Origin: DAOPXV01 sp035352535
GTDB taxonomy: Bacteria; Muiribacteriota; UBA9980
Length of the DNA stretch: 40,215 nucleotides
Assembly: GCA_964545075.1 (NCBI GenBank)
Contig: CAZJFS010000024.1
Coordinates: 1-40,215 of the forward strand
Direction of reading: 5' to 3'
Shown here piece after piece: positions 8,300-17,207 of the stretch. Each line of letters begins with the position of its first letter. Within the stretch, counting starts at the first letter, position 1. The notes under the pieces are model-generated. The model was not told where the DNA came from. It worked only from the letters and a program-made list of their open reading frames with translations, and ran no database searches. The translations under genes and the position numbers were made by a program.

Positions 8300-10306
8300 T
8301 TATCTCAGGTATTTTTCCAGTTCGGGTTCGAGATCCTTGTCATCGAGTTTTTCTTTTTCTGATTTTACAAGCGCTATCAGTTTGTCGATCTTGTCGATAT
8401 TTTCTTTCAGGGCTTCTTTTTCCGGGGCGGCTTCAAGGGCTATTTCCCACTCTTTTTTCGCTGAAACGAAATTTTTTAATTCTTTGTGGGCGTTGCCAAG
8501 CGCTATACGCATTTCTACGGATTCAGGGCTTTTTTCAAGGTATTCGCGCGCCGCGTTCCTGGCTTTTACGAATTGCGCTTTTTTCATATACTTTTTAAAT
8601 TTTTCGATAGCCAGCTGCTCTTCGTCTTTTTCTTCCTGCACTTTTTCGTCGCTGTCCATGAATTTTTTGGCCTGTGCGTTTCTTTGAATCACGGTTTTTT
8701 TGATGTCATTCGAAGTATCTTCCATAATGACGCCGCCGCGGTCAGACGCCGGACACGGCGTTTCAAAAGTCTCTGCCGGGAGCTTTATACCGTCTGCGCA
8801 TGCTGCCGCGAAATCCGTTTCCGGGGTTGCATCTTCCGGCCGCGGCTTCATTTCAGAGAGTTTGGCGAGATTGACTAATGAATACTTTGCCAGGCCTTTT
8901 CCACTTTTTTCGGCGGAAATTTCGATAGCTATGACGATTACGGTTTGGCTTTTCAAAATTTCAGGCGCGTCGGCCGCCGCGATTTTTTTTGCGGCCGCGG
9001 CGATTTTTCCGAGGCCGGGAATGAAAGTTAATTCTTCAAATAAAGCCGACATTGCGACCGCGTCGACTACTGTTTTTTCGAATCCGCTTACTATGATCAA
9101 ATCGCTTTCTTTAAGGCTTGTTTCCATATACGTGGAATTGAAAACACTTGCCGTGGCATTTTTGTGGAATATTTCTGAGTTAATTTCTTCGTTCGCGATC
9201 GCTTTGATCTTGAAGCTTCCATTTTTGTTTACCGCCGGCCGTATCATTAATTTCGAGTTTATCGAGTGATAGCGGCCGTTAAATTCGACGAAGTCGCCAT
9301 TATCGCAGGCGAGCCTGTCGGAAAATTTAACGAATTTCCCGGTTATTCCAAAAAAAATATTTTTATTTTTTGTTTTAGAGATTTTTACGCCGTTTTTTCC
9401 GGTCATTTCAAGGTTATAACCTATGCGGCCTAATCCGGCGGCTATTTCGACGGGAACTTCCATTACTTTGAAATTAACGGCTGGAATTGCATCGCAGAGT
9501 TCGCAACTATAGACCAGTTTTTCTATTTCAAAAATTTTTTCGCGGCTCGCTGTTACGATCACTGAGTTCAGGTTTTCGTTCGGGAAAGCCGATTCGTTTC
9601 GCGACAGGAGTTTTTGAAGTTCGGGCATCAGATCTGAAAGATTCGAATTTTTAAGAGAGAATAATCTGGTTTCCTGAAGCGCCACTTCCGGTTCGCAGAT
9701 GCCGTCATTTGCTGCTAAATGATCTATTTCGCTTATCTTACGGATTATAAGTTCCGCTATTTCAGCTTTTTCTTCAAGCAGCAAAGAATTGTTCTTTTCG
9801 TCGTATGAAACGGACGCATTTTCAGATTTATAGCGTTCTACGATTTCTTTTACTTTTGAAAGATTCACGAAAGACGGAGTGATAAAGGTTTTTTTCAGAG
9901 CTTCGCCGCCTGCGAATGATTTATGCGCGTCAGAATTTTTGACCACCAATATTCCGTCCGCCGTATATTTATGAATGTACCCCAGGCTTGTGAGCATTTT
10001 TGAAAGGGCTTCATCCAAAGGAGTATTAAACAGAGTTGCGCTGACCTTTCCTTCGAGTTCGCCGTTGGAATAAATTCTGATATTATTTTCCGCCGATATG
10101 CGTTTTAATACATGCCATAATTCGGCATTGGAAAAATTCCCTGAAATGCGCACATTTTTGATGGCGGTGGAAATGTCGTCAACGAGGCTTTTTTGAGGAA
10201 GCATAGCGCTGCCGGAAAGCATGAATGAAACGACGAGAATTGATACGAACGAAAAAACGGGAATAAAGTTTTTCCAGTTTTTATTTTTGGTTTTTACGGA
10301 ATACAT
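8300..10306 (-). CDS. Secretin-like outer-membrane protein with N0 domain and C-terminal TPR region
   Basis: The 668-residue protein has an N-terminal hydrophobic signal segment (about 14-33). An STN/N0 domain follows (about 50-120; SNAELWHVLKRISAENNIRI, then FNTPLDEALSKMLTSLGYIH), then secretin N1/N2-like repeats (LFSLKNSNLSDLMPELQKLL; NSVIVTASREKIFEIEKLV). A secretin-type beta domain follows (about 270-470), with ESDLIIVSGFEK and FIPGLGKI in the place of the usual PxLGxxP lip motif. The C-terminal 100 residues are charged, helical and TPR-like. Secretins form outer-membrane pores for type II secretion or type IV pili; no other secretion gene is visible here. The ATG at 10306 has GGGGAAG 7 bases upstream, so I prefer it over the TTG at 10312. 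The secretin assignment is moderate; the TPR tail is unusual. Confidence 0.72.
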   Translation of the reverse strand: MYSVKTKNKNWKNFIPVFSFVSILVVSFMLSGSAMLPQKSLVDDISTAIKNVRISGNFSNAELWHVLKRISAENNIRIYSNGELEGKVSATLFNTPLDEALSKMLTSLGYIHKYTADGILVVKNSDAHKSFAGGEALKKTFITPSFVNLSKVKEIVERYKSENASVSYDEKNNSLLLEEKAEIAELIIRKISEIDHLAANDGICEPEVALQETRLFSLKNSNLSDLMPELQKLLSRNESAFPNENLNSVIVTASREKIFEIEKLVYSCELCDAIPAVNFKVMEVPVEIAAGLGRIGYNLEMTGKNGVKISKTKNKNIFFGITGKFVKFSDRLACDNGDFVEFNGRYHSINSKLMIRPAVNKNGSFKIKAIANEEINSEIFHKNATASVFNSTYMETSLKESDLIIVSGFEKTVVDAVAMSALFEELTFIPGLGKIAAAAKKIAAADAPEILKSQTVIVIAIEISAEKSGKGLAKYSLVNLAKLSEMKPRPEDATPETDFAAACADGIKLPAETFETPCPASDRGGVIMEDTSNDIKKTVIQRNAQAKKFMDSDEKVQEEKDEEQLAIEKFKKYMKKAQFVKARNAAREYLEKSPESVEMRIALGNAHKELKNFVSAKKEWEIALEAAPEKEALKENIDKIDKLIALVKSEKEKLDDKDLEPELEKYLR

Positions 10307-10412
10307 ATTCAAACTTCCCCTCGTGAAAAATATTAAATATGACGGTGCGCCTCATTTTCGTCGGCGCGCCGCCAGTATTTCATATAAAATTTACCGGGTC
10401 GCCCCGATTATT

Positions 10413-11444
10413 TTAGAGATTGATCCGATCGATCTGGGAAGCGTATTTTTCAATCTGGCGTTTGACATTTTCTACATTGGACGCACTTGCGTTCGGAGGC
10501 ATTTTAGAGATCATAACATTTTCCGCCTGTTTTTGCTGTGGTTTTTCGACGGCCACTTTTTCCGTGTCCGTAGAAACGGGGGTAAACTGGACGGGAATTA
10601 ATACCGTGTCACCGGTTTTAAGTTCGGCGCCGTTATTGATCTTGGCGAGAGTGTTGGCAGGCACTTTGCTGTCCGTATATTTTTCTGAAATGCTTTCGAA
10701 TGTGTCATTTTCACCGGCTTTTACCTGGTGATAAACTATTCTTAAATTCTGTCCTTCGGCGAGTTTATAAGGCGCTTTCTGTTCGTTTACAGTCGCGATG
10801 TTTTTGAACATAAACGCGTCGTTATAAACCTCTTTCGCGATACTGGCGAGAGTGTCCCCTTTTTTTACCTGGTAGTTCTGGACAGTGGTCGGTATGTCCG
10901 ATCTTATCATCAAAGCTTCGTTTTTAGTTCCGGTGAGTTTTTTCGCGATAAGCGCGTCAAGTTCGGTGTCAATATTTCTGGTTTTCATTTTTTCGTTTAT
11001 ATTATGTTTTAAAGCCAGATCTTCAACGGCTTTTTTATAGGTAAATGTCTTTTCAACCGCTCCATTCGTTTTGGCGTCGCCAGCCGCTTCATTTTTAGCC
11101 GCCGCGACTTTTTCACCGAGCTTGTCTATAGGGCCGGTATATACTTTTGTTTCAGTATTGCCGGAAATTATGACGGGTTTGAAATAATCTTTTTTAACGT
11201 TTAAAACATTTGTTTTTTCCGCCGCGGCTTCATCGAGCGTCGCCGTTTTAGTCGTTTCTTTAGATCCGCTTTTCAAGGCCTGAATGCGTGATTCGGTTTC
11301 TTTTGAAACTTTTGCGATAAGTTCGTCGTATGAAAGGCCGGCAGTCTTCGACGATGGATTGGCGGTTTTTTTCGAGGTGTAAGATTTTAAAAGTTCCTGA
11401 GTGCGAAGAGAAAGATTTTCGTTCGTGAAATTAACTTTATTCAT
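10413..11444 (-). CDS. LysM-domain protein
   Basis: The 343-residue protein has two LysM-type modules in its second half: NYQVKKGDTLASIAKEVY through LAEGQNLRIV, and YHQVKAGENDTFESISEKY through LKTGDTVLIPV. LysM binds N-acetylglucosamine-containing glycans, usually peptidoglycan. The first half is Lys/Thr/Ala-rich, largely helical and without a clear fold. There is no recognisable signal peptide, so either export is non-classical or it acts inside the cell, as spore- or division-linked LysM proteins do. The start is ATG 11444 with a GGGGGG run 7 bases upstream; a TTG at 11459 lies before that site. It is followed after about 100 bases by the secretin-like gene on the same strand, which suggests a joint envelope role. 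Confidence 0.82.
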   Translation of the reverse strand: MNKVNFTNENLSLRTQELLKSYTSKKTANPSSKTAGLSYDELIAKVSKETESRIQALKSGSKETTKTATLDEAAAEKTNVLNVKKDYFKPVIISGNTETKVYTGPIDKLGEKVAAAKNEAAGDAKTNGAVEKTFTYKKAVEDLALKHNINEKMKTRNIDTELDALIAKKLTGTKNEALMIRSDIPTTVQNYQVKKGDTLASIAKEVYNDAFMFKNIATVNEQKAPYKLAEGQNLRIVYHQVKAGENDTFESISEKYTDSKVPANTLAKINNGAELKTGDTVLIPVQFTPVSTDTEKVAVEKPQQKQAENVMISKMPPNASASNVENVKRQIEKYASQIDRINL

Positions 11445-11459
11445 TTGTAAGCCCCCCAA

Positions 11460-11702
11460 AAATTGTTTATATTTATATATTTTTTTGTATTTCAGGTTAA
11501 ATATCGACCGGAATCTGGAAATGTTTAATTATTTTTATTGAGCGATATCGGATAGGGCCTTATTTCGTTATAAAGTTATTCAATGCTCGGGAATATAAAA
11601 TAAGTCAGGGCGGTTGATTCTTTAAAAGCATCTGTCAATGACCTGCCCGTGAATATCATTATATTAGCTGATTTTCAGAAAAATCGGGAAAAATCGGAGA
11701 AA
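11460..11702. other. Intergenic gap without a supported gene
   Basis: This AT-rich gap lies upstream of the LysM gene and downstream of the DUF445 gene. It holds a possible but weak -10-like TATAAA tract near 11485 for the LysM gene; I could not find a convincing -35 box, hairpin terminator or small ORF with a ribosome site. Confidence 0.4.
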
Positions 11703-12932
11703 TTAATTTAATACGAATCTGTGAAGGGCGTAAATAATGGTTCCAACGATCCCGCCGACTATGGCGCCATTAATTCTTATATATTGAAGGTCTTCCCCGA
11801 CCTTTTCCTCGATCTGATTTACGAGGTCGTCATCGTTTATGCTTTCGATATTATCATGAACTATCTTACCTATCTCTTCATGGTTGTTGTTGACGAAGTT
11901 CGATATCTGTTCGCGCGCCCATGAGTTGAAGCGGCCGCTCACGCTTTCGTTAGCCTTAAGCGCTTCAGCGTATGAATAAACGAGCCCGTAAATGAAGTTT
12001 TCGATATCCTCTCGGCTGGATTCAAGTTCCTTGAATAACACTTCAGGGATGTTAAGATTTGTAGCTACCATAGCGAAAATTATGGACGGCAGCGCCTCGA
12101 GCTTTTCGTTAGTTTTCAATTTATCGAGAAGACTCTTGAATATCTTTTCGAGCTGTATGCAAATTTCATGTCCGGCGTCGTCTTTAGCGTCTGAAATTTC
12201 TTTTAAAAGTATGGTTACGAGTTCGTTAGTTATCTTTTCATAATTGAGTACGCCGATCGTTTCGCCAAATTCGACGGCGGTTTTAACCATTTCATATTTC
12301 TGCGCGTAATTTAAAATGACGCTGCGGATCTTTTCCTTTAAGATATATCCGGCTTCCGGTTTTATCAGCCAGTGTTCGGCTTCGGTGAGAATTAAGATCC
12401 TTATTTTGTCGAAATTTTTTTCAACCGCGCCAAGCGCCGGTTCAAGCAGATTTATTTTACTTATTTCCGTATTTATTCTTTCGATGAATTTTAAAAAATT
12501 GATATTCGAGTTTTTGACGCGCGCTATGACTTCGTTTATAAGCGAGCCTACGAAGTCTTTTATTTCGCTGCTTTCTTTTTCCGACTCGATGAATTTAGCG
12601 ACCTCGAGAGAAAAATCATAGGTTGTAATTTTTTTTGAAATAGCTTCTTTTGTAAGCCATTTGTTTTGAAGCATATCGACTATGCGTTCCGTAATTTTTT
12701 TCCGGTTCTTTTTAAGTATTGAGGTGTGCGGGATCGGAAGATTCATAGGATGTCTGAAAAGCGCCACTACCGCAAACCAGTCGGCAAGGCCGCCGACCAT
12801 GGCCGCTTCAAAAAAGGCGCGGGCGAATTTTAATGTCTCGTTCTGCGCCCGGCACGTCAGGATAAATCCGATCATGGCTGCTAAAAGCGACAATGGAGCC
12901 ATATATGTGACTTTCATATATTTTTTTAACAT
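11703..12932 (-). CDS. DUF445 family inner-membrane protein
   Basis: The 409-residue protein shows the DUF445 (YjiN-like) signature near the N-terminus, VGGLADWFAVVALFRHPM, after a hydrophobic helix (MAPLSLLAAMIGFILTC). The long middle is amphipathic and helical, and the C-terminus ends with another membrane segment (GAIVGGIVGTIIYALHRFV). This N- and C-terminal membrane helix plan with a large helical middle is normal for the family, whose function is not established. The ATG at 12932 lacks a strong ribosome site. A consensus-like promoter sits so close that the leader would be about 8 bases, so it may be translated almost leaderlessly. It appears to be a single-gene unit. Confidence 0.9.
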   Translation of the reverse strand: MLKKYMKVTYMAPLSLLAAMIGFILTCRAQNETLKFARAFFEAAMVGGLADWFAVVALFRHPMNLPIPHTSILKKNRKKITERIVDMLQNKWLTKEAISKKITTYDFSLEVAKFIESEKESSEIKDFVGSLINEVIARVKNSNINFLKFIERINTEISKINLLEPALGAVEKNFDKIRILILTEAEHWLIKPEAGYILKEKIRSVILNYAQKYEMVKTAVEFGETIGVLNYEKITNELVTILLKEISDAKDDAGHEICIQLEKIFKSLLDKLKTNEKLEALPSIIFAMVATNLNIPEVLFKELESSREDIENFIYGLVYSYAEALKANESVSGRFNSWAREQISNFVNNNHEEIGKIVHDNIESINDDDLVNQIEEKVGEDLQYIRINGAIVGGIVGTIIYALHRFVLN

Positions 12933-12946
12933 AATTTCAAATACAA

Positions 12947-12975
12947 TTTATACCATATTTACATAAATTTTTCAA
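12947..12975 (-). promoter_or_regulatory. Sigma70 promoter for the DUF445 gene
   Basis: Minus-strand TTGAAA (12975-12970) and TATAAA (12952-12947) are 17 bases apart. The predicted start near 12940 leaves a leader of only about 8 bases before ATG 12932. Confidence 0.65.
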
Positions 12976-13025
12976 TGTATTAAATTTTTCCGCGCCTCGC
13001 GGCTTTTAAAAATATTTGTTATCCA

Positions 13026-13060
13026 TAAAAATCAATGGCGGCACATTTTGGCCGCCATTG
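13026..13060 (-). terminator. Rho-independent terminator after the MBL-fold gene
   Basis: A perfect 10-bp stem, CAATGGCGGC (13033-13042) with GCCGCCATTG (13051-13060), has an 8-base loop and on the minus strand is followed by ATTTTTA. It lies 34 bases past the stop of the large secreted protein gene. An A-run before it could let it act on the other strand too. Confidence 0.85.
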
Positions 13061-13094
13061 AAAAAAGTTAAAGAACTATATTTTGTGATGTTTA

Positions 13095-15806
13095 TTACTT
13101 GCTGCGTTTAAGCGATTTCTGGTAAAGCTCTTCCAGAAGGTTGATCTTGTCTTTCATTGTGACCATTAATTGAGGATTTTCAACGGTTTCATACCTCACT
13201 CTGTCGAGGACTTTTTTTATAACGTCCGAGAAATTATTAAGGTTGCTAATGCTTCCGCCTTCGAAGAATCTGAGGAAGTTATCTACCGACGTTTCAATCT
13301 TTCCGCCGCTGTAATCGAACTGTTCGAGGAGCTGGGCTGAGGTTTTGTCGGCTCTTATCGAGGCGCTGATAACGGCTGATTGATTTACCTCTCCGCCTTC
13401 GGAGATTATGTCTTCCGAGCCTTCGGAAATGTAGGAAATTTCACGTGAAAGCTCTTCTACGTCGCGCTTTTTAGCGGGATGAGAAAGCCAGGTGAATACG
13501 TTGAAGTTATAAGTTGGCGTCTGGTGCGTCGCGGTGTTTGCGTAAAAGCCGGCTCCGACATGCGGACCGCCGAATACGGCCACTTTACCGCCCGAAGGCA
13601 TAATTTCGGCCGCGTCAACGACTACAGGAGTGCCTTTTGGATATATGACGCCGTTGCCGGCGTTGTCCGAGTCTATGTTGTAAGTGTCGTCATCGCCATA
13701 ACAGATGGGAATTATAGTTTTATCGGCGGATGTTATGGGTTTCATTTTTGAATTCAGCATTGATGCGCTGCCTTTGCTGATTATGCTTTTTACTTCGGAC
13801 GATATCACCTTATCGTCGAAAAGATGCATGAACAATATAAAGGCGACGCTTCCGCCGGCTGGGCTGTTGGTCGGGTCGAGAACTTCGTCGCTGTTTACAC
13901 GGATATTGGAACCGGTCTGTTCAAGAACTTTGTTAAGAGTCTGCGGGTAAGCGTATCCGCCGAAATCAGCCCTGCCTATCAAAAGGAGCCCGCCGCCTGC
14001 GTCAACGAATTTTTTAATGACGGTGAGTTCGCTTGCGTTGAGACCGGCTTCGGATGTGGAATATTCGGGTATTATAAGCACCGATGCGCCCTTAAGCGTA
14101 TTGGCTGTGATGCGTTCAGTGTTGTTTATAACGTCGAAGCCGCGTGAATAAAGATCGACCTTCATGCTTTCATAGTTGCCCCTCATCATGTTTAAATGGG
14201 CTTCGTCGATTATGGCTATCCTTCTTATGACGTTTATGTTAAAAGAGTTTATCGCGTATATCTTGTCGTCATCCGCTATGACGGCAAAAAGCTCATATGT
14301 TTTACTCTGCTGCGGTATCCATTTGAAATTGACGGTATTGCCGGCCGGGATTGTTACGCCGTTCGCATATATGTTTTTAGGTGAAACCGCGTCTTCATAA
14401 AGTAAAAGCTTTGCTTTAGCGGGAGCGCCCGTAACCTTTACCGTTATTTCAACCGGTTCGAATATTATCGGTTTTACAGGTTTTGCGGCAATAGATGTGA
14501 CCGATGCTCCGCCCTGAATCTCGTCGGCTGTCTGAAATGAACCGGCTCCGGTGACTACCTGAGCGGAATCCTTTTTAGCTATCGATTCGATTTCAAAGTT
14601 ATATGAAGTTTTGGGTTTTAAGCCAGAAATGGTTATTTTGTGGTTTAAGGCGAAATCGGCAAGCAGTTTTGTGTCGGAAGTAGTTCCGCCGGCTTGTATG
14701 AATTTGACTTTCGTTGTCGAAAGATGCGAGGTCTGCCATTCGATAGTTGCCGAATAAGGGGTGGTTCCGGTAACGTCCGGACCGGTAACGAGGACGTTGG
14801 GCGTGCTGTTGCAGGAGTGGTGAAGTTCGTTTCCGTCCGTCCAGGTTTCTACTGTTTTGTCCTGATCGGTCCTGTTTATTACTTTTGAATAGAACTCAAG
14901 ATTTTTAACCGTATTGGCATGCGGATGCTTGAATTTATTATCTACGCCGCATGATATTATGCTTAAATCCGGTTTGAGCTTTGTAAGATAATCGGGCGTC
15001 GATGATGTCGCGGAGCCGTGATGGGCGACCTTATATATGTTGCAGGGCAGGAGTTTTTCGTCGTTCTGAGTCATGAGATAGGCTTCGGCTTCTTTTTCAG
15101 CGTCGCCCGAGAAATTATATACTATGTTTTTATACTGCATTCTTACGACTACGGAAAAATTATTGAGGTTTTCTTCGGATGCCGTGGTTCTGGCGTCGTC
15201 GGCCTTGGGTTTTCTTATGACGGTTGAATCGTCGGTGAAAAGCGGACGCGCAAGACTTTTTTCTGCGATGGAAGGTTTCGGTTTAAAGTCGTTTGTGGCA
15301 CCCCATTCTTTGGTCGGATGAAGGACCGTAGCGTCGATGCCGTCGCCGAAATCGAGCTTATCGCCTTTCCATGCTTTATAAACAGGAACGCCTTTCTTTT
15401 TGAACTGAGCGATTATATCGGCGTATATCTGGGAAACGGAAGGGCGGTTCTCATAAACTGCGCCGAATTGGTATTTGGGGATAAGCGCCGGAAGTCCGCC
15501 TATGTGGTCGCGGTGAGCGTGAGAAATTATGAGTATGTCTATTTTTTTGATGCCATTAGCTTCCAGGTAAGGAATAATATAATTTTCAGCGGCGAACTCA
15601 GTGTCGTCGCCGGCGTCGATCATGATGACTTTGCCGGAAGGCGTTCTGATTATTTCACAGTCGCCCTGGCCGACCTCAAGATAAGTAACTTTTAATAAGT
15701 TGCTTTTTTCCTGCGCGTTCACACCGGGCGCGGTGAAAACCAGCAGCGTAAGAAAGCATATCGAAAAAACCAGGAAATTACGGGTCATGCCTTTAAAATA
15801 CTTCAT
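13095..15806 (-). CDS. Secreted ComEC-C-like metallo-beta-lactamase-fold protein with fibronectin and GATase-like domains
   Basis: The 903-residue protein has a Sec signal peptide (about 1-31, ending VNA before QEK). Residues about 38-340 are a metallo-beta-lactamase fold of the ComEC C-terminal type: VGQGDCEIIRTP, metal motif HAHRDH at 96-101, SGDAEKEAE, then VAHHGSATSSTPDYL and KHPHANTV. This type usually hydrolyses phosphodiester or similar bonds. A fibronectin III-like domain follows (about 355-445; PYSATIEWQTSHLSTTKVKF), then another beta domain. A Rossmann-like domain (about 545-740; RRIAIIDEAHLNMMRGNYES, ASVLIIPEYS, GGGLLLIGRADFGG) resembles the GATase1-like/DUF4350 fold. The C-terminus is helical. 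ATG 15806 has a GGGGGG ribosome site. It may be an extracellular nuclease or phosphodiesterase; the substrate is unknown. Confidence 0.85.
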   Translation of the reverse strand: MKYFKGMTRNFLVFSICFLTLLVFTAPGVNAQEKSNLLKVTYLEVGQGDCEIIRTPSGKVIMIDAGDDTEFAAENYIIPYLEANGIKKIDILIISHAHRDHIGGLPALIPKYQFGAVYENRPSVSQIYADIIAQFKKKGVPVYKAWKGDKLDFGDGIDATVLHPTKEWGATNDFKPKPSIAEKSLARPLFTDDSTVIRKPKADDARTTASEENLNNFSVVVRMQYKNIVYNFSGDAEKEAEAYLMTQNDEKLLPCNIYKVAHHGSATSSTPDYLTKLKPDLSIISCGVDNKFKHPHANTVKNLEFYSKVINRTDQDKTVETWTDGNELHHSCNSTPNVLVTGPDVTGTTPYSATIEWQTSHLSTTKVKFIQAGGTTSDTKLLADFALNHKITISGLKPKTSYNFEIESIAKKDSAQVVTGAGSFQTADEIQGGASVTSIAAKPVKPIIFEPVEITVKVTGAPAKAKLLLYEDAVSPKNIYANGVTIPAGNTVNFKWIPQQSKTYELFAVIADDDKIYAINSFNINVIRRIAIIDEAHLNMMRGNYESMKVDLYSRGFDVINNTERITANTLKGASVLIIPEYSTSEAGLNASELTVIKKFVDAGGGLLLIGRADFGGYAYPQTLNKVLEQTGSNIRVNSDEVLDPTNSPAGGSVAFILFMHLFDDKVISSEVKSIISKGSASMLNSKMKPITSADKTIIPICYGDDDTYNIDSDNAGNGVIYPKGTPVVVDAAEIMPSGGKVAVFGGPHVGAGFYANTATHQTPTYNFNVFTWLSHPAKKRDVEELSREISYISEGSEDIISEGGEVNQSAVISASIRADKTSAQLLEQFDYSGGKIETSVDNFLRFFEGGSISNLNNFSDVIKKVLDRVRYETVENPQLMVTMKDKINLLEELYQKSLKRSK

Positions 15807-15993
15807 ACAAATTACCCCCCTCGATATATTAAAAAATTTAAATCAAACTCAAACAGAAATTATGCAAATAACAAAAAACGCCTATACCGCGATTTTACGG
15901 CAGGCCTGTCCGGGTTCATTTAAAAACAGCGAATTTTCTGTGCTTTCTATATTTTATGACAAAAAATACGCGAGTAAATTTTTATACACATCA

Positions 15994-16022
15994 ATTCTAA
16001 TGGATAAATCCATTTTTGTCAA
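15994..16022 (-). promoter_or_regulatory. Sigma70 promoter for the MBL-fold gene
   Basis: Minus-strand TTGACA (16022-16017) and TAGAAT (15999-15994) are 17 bases apart. The predicted start near 15987 gives a leader of about 180 bases before ATG 15806, long enough for a regulatory RNA structure; I recognised no known riboswitch in it. Confidence 0.75.
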
Positions 16023-16053
16023 CTATTTATTGTTTAAAAATTAAAATTTCGAG

Positions 16054-16082
16054 TTGACAATTTTTAAAAATGTTTGTATTAT
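16054..16082 (+). promoter_or_regulatory. Sigma70 promoter for the propeller-hydF operon
   Basis: TTGACA (16054-16059) and TATTAT (16077-16082) are exactly 17 bases apart. The predicted start lies near 16089. Confidence 0.8.
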
Positions 16083-16205
16083 GAAAATGATCAAAAGTTG
16101 TCATGTATAAAAAAATGAATTTACAACAATGAATGTATTAAACTCATTAAAAAATGGTAATTTAAAAACAGTTAAATTTAGATGAAAAATGGATGGTGCC
16201 GTAAA

Positions 16206-17204
16206 ATGTATAAAAAAATCGTGATTATATTAATGTTTCTATTTTTAGCGGGGTTTGTTTTTTCGGCAGCGGCTTTCGCTCTTGAGAACGATCCGCCGGC
16301 TAACGCTCCAGCCGGAAAAGTTTTCTTTACGGCTTCATGGGGCGCGGGAGCCGGTCATGTAGGCGCGGCTTCTCCGGAATTTGCCGTATGCGATTTTATA
16401 TCCCCGACGAGTTTTATAACAAGCGGAGACCGTCTTTATATACTTGACGCGCCTAATTACAGGCTTAATTGTTACGGAAAAGATCGTAATTTCGAGTGGA
16501 AATACGATCTTGAGAAAAAGATCGGTTCCCAAACAATGCTATATACCGATCTTGCGGTCATGCCGGATGAAAGTGTCGTGGTTTCAAGCTCGCGTGAGAA
16601 GGTGCTGTACAAAATTTCAAGGGATGGAAAATTTATATCTAAGATTAAGCCGGCTTTTGAAGTTAAAACGATAATGAGGATAGCATCAGATATTTCAGGA
16701 AATATTCTTATCGAAGATTCGGATTCCGAAAAGATGTTTTTGATGGATGGAGCTGGCTCCCTTATGGATAGCACTAATATTACGAACGCTCAGACGTTGC
16801 TTTTATCCGGAGCCAGATGCCTGAAACTTGAAATGCCGTCTGAAAGCCAGCCTCCGTTTAAGGCCAAGGCAAGGATTTTTAAATTCGGAAAAGAACTTCC
16901 CGTTCAGCTTATGAATATTGAATTCGATAAACAGGTCCAAAATCTTATTGCGCTCGGCGAAACGGCCGATCGGTCCATAATGATATATGCGGTTTTGGGT
17001 TCCGCTCAGGACGCGCCGACCGACGCGCTGGTTTTGAAATTAGGCCCCGACGGGAAGACCGTTTCACGGATCGATGCTCCGATATCGCCTGAAATGCTTA
17101 CAATGCGATATGTGCGAATGAAAAACGATAACGAGGTATTATTTGCCTCCGGAAACGAAGACGGATACGTTATTTCGAGCTTCGATTTCCCTGGAAAGAA
17201 GTAG
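16206..17204 (+). CDS. Secreted beta-propeller-like protein
   Basis: The 332-residue protein has a clear Sec signal peptide (MYKKIVIILMFLFLAGFVFS, with a cleavage region near AAAFA). The mature part contains repeated beta-strand blocks such as FITSGDRLYILDAPNYRLNC, DLAVMPDESVVVSSSREKVL and IASDISGNILIEDSDSEKMF, about 45 residues apart. This suits an NHL/six-bladed propeller, although blades are divergent. No catalytic residues can be named; such proteins often bind ligands or proteins in the periplasm. The start is ATG 16206 because GGTG precedes it at good spacing and the signal peptide is then canonical; an ATG at 16182 has no ribosome site. It is followed after 3 bases by hydF, so they are co-transcribed. 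Confidence 0.75.
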   Translation: MYKKIVIILMFLFLAGFVFSAAAFALENDPPANAPAGKVFFTASWGAGAGHVGAASPEFAVCDFISPTSFITSGDRLYILDAPNYRLNCYGKDRNFEWKYDLEKKIGSQTMLYTDLAVMPDESVVVSSSREKVLYKISRDGKFISKIKPAFEVKTIMRIASDISGNILIEDSDSEKMFLMDGAGSLMDSTNITNAQTLLLSGARCLKLEMPSESQPPFKAKARIFKFGKELPVQLMNIEFDKQVQNLIALGETADRSIMIYAVLGSAQDAPTDALVLKLGPDGKTVSRIDAPISPEMLTMRYVRMKNDNEVLFASGNEDGYVISSFDFPGKK

Positions 17205-17207
17205 CAA

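Larger units (their letters stand above)
15807..16205. other. Divergent regulatory region between the MBL-fold gene and the propeller/hydF unit
   Basis: No gene is supported here. The region holds two back-to-back promoters whose -35 boxes are 31 bases apart (16022 and 16054), a long leader for the leftward gene, and an approximately 115-base leader for the rightward pair. The spacing would suit one shared regulator, but I see no clear operator palindrome. Confidence 0.6.
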
